A DNA stretch of 64,000 bases from Acuticoccus kalidii (GTDB taxonomy: Bacteria > Pseudomonadota > Alphaproteobacteria > Rhizobiales > Amorphaceae): NCBI RefSeq assembly GCF_021556395.1, contig NZ_JAKGCS010000009.1, positions 28,807 to 92,806 of the forward strand, given 5' to 3'. A model generated the notes under the pieces. It searched no databases. It worked only from the letters and a program-made list of their open reading frames with translations, and was not told the origin of the DNA. Both the position numbers and the translations under genes were made by a program. Positions 63,979 through 64,000 of this stretch are shown in pieces; position 1 is the first letter of the stretch; every line of letters begins with the position of its first letter.

Positions 63979-64000
63979 GGACACTTCGGGGGCAACGTCA
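63979..64000 (-). repeat. right inverted repeat of the IS3 element
   Basis: Read on the minus strand, TGACGTTGCCCCCGAAGTGT and then CC. It ends at the last base of the window. Confidence 0.88.

Larger units (their letters stand above)
62804..64000. mobile_element. IS3-family insertion sequence (IS407-like group)
   Basis: A 1197-bp element bounded by inverted repeats: TGACGTTGCCCCCTGAAGTG (from 62804) and, on the other strand from 64000, TGACGTTGCCCCCGAAGTGT, which match apart from one extra T. The ends read TG…CA. It encodes OrfA and OrfB in the -1 relation usual for IS3. The right end coincides with the window end, so the target duplication cannot be checked. It lies 84 bp after the STAND gene. 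Confidence 0.9.

Noticed and set aside
1..64000. CRISPR arrays, rRNA genes, prophage structural genes
   Set aside because: No regularly spaced short repeats with unique spacers, no rRNA sequence and no phage structural proteins were seen.

Overview
The window is GC-rich chromosomal DNA of an alphaproteobacterium, most likely of the Hyphomicrobiales. The taxonomy is inferred from gene content: a cysG-DUF2849-cysI-DUF934-fpr-cysH sulfite-assimilation operon beside an Lrp-type gene, a STAS-CheY-CheA-CheW-MCP-CheW-CheR-CheB chemotaxis operon, and a ThiY/NMT1-type transporter divergent from a GntR/FCD regulator. Most genes sit in tight operons with TGATG, ATGA or GTGA stop/start overlaps. Composition changes after the tRNA-Arg near 55.1 kb, where mobile and defence-type genes begin.

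Layout from the left. 1-293 is the start of an omega-amino acid:pyruvate aminotransferase cut by the window edge. 0.4-5.9 kb (minus) carries an M23-type secreted protein and a sugar-acid operon (xylonate-dehydratase-like IlvD/Edd enzyme, DgoK, DgoA, KdgK) that would turn aldonic acids into pyruvate and glyceraldehyde 3-phosphate. 6.0-8.4 kb holds a GNAT acetyltransferase and a lone KpsS-like Kdo transferase. 8.5-14.5 kb is the Lrp/cys cluster. A YdcZ-type membrane protein is divergent from a 2-oxoacid dehydrogenase locus (15.3-22.4 kb): an M24-fold protein with an altered metal site, E1 alpha, E1 beta, a lipoyl E2 with a worn-out catalytic domain, a succinate-semialdehyde-type dehydrogenase, and a separate catalytic E2.

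22.4-25.6 kb carries a DXD glycosyltransferase, a flavin reductase, a nitroreductase and a secreted protein with three repeated modules. A 1.3-kb gap follows, with a 192-bp tandem duplication. 26.9-30.5 kb (minus) is a ProVWX glycine betaine transporter. 30.7-36.8 kb pairs a QseBC/PmrAB-like two-component system with a divergent envelope-thiol operon (DsbD, an Lgt-like/TlpA fusion, an L,D-transpeptidase, a DsbA-like protein); a PmrA-type CTTAAG-N5-CTTAAG box lies between them. 36.8-45.5 kb is a GntR-controlled catabolic operon: ABC transporter, ornithine-cyclodeaminase-like protein and two amidohydrolases, probably for a cyclic nitrogen compound.

45.8-54.7 kb is the chemotaxis operon, closed by an unusual soluble protein with two degenerate MCP-tip-like segments and a C-terminal tail resembling a CheY-binding peptide. 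tRNA-Arg(CCU) at 55.1 kb is followed by a serine recombinase, a 2126-residue protein with an N-terminal PD-(D/E)xK-like nuclease region and a STAND/NACHT-like ATPase (an Avs-like anti-phage candidate), and an IS3-family element whose right inverted repeat ends at the last base. This tRNA-linked segment is the best candidate for an undescribed system.
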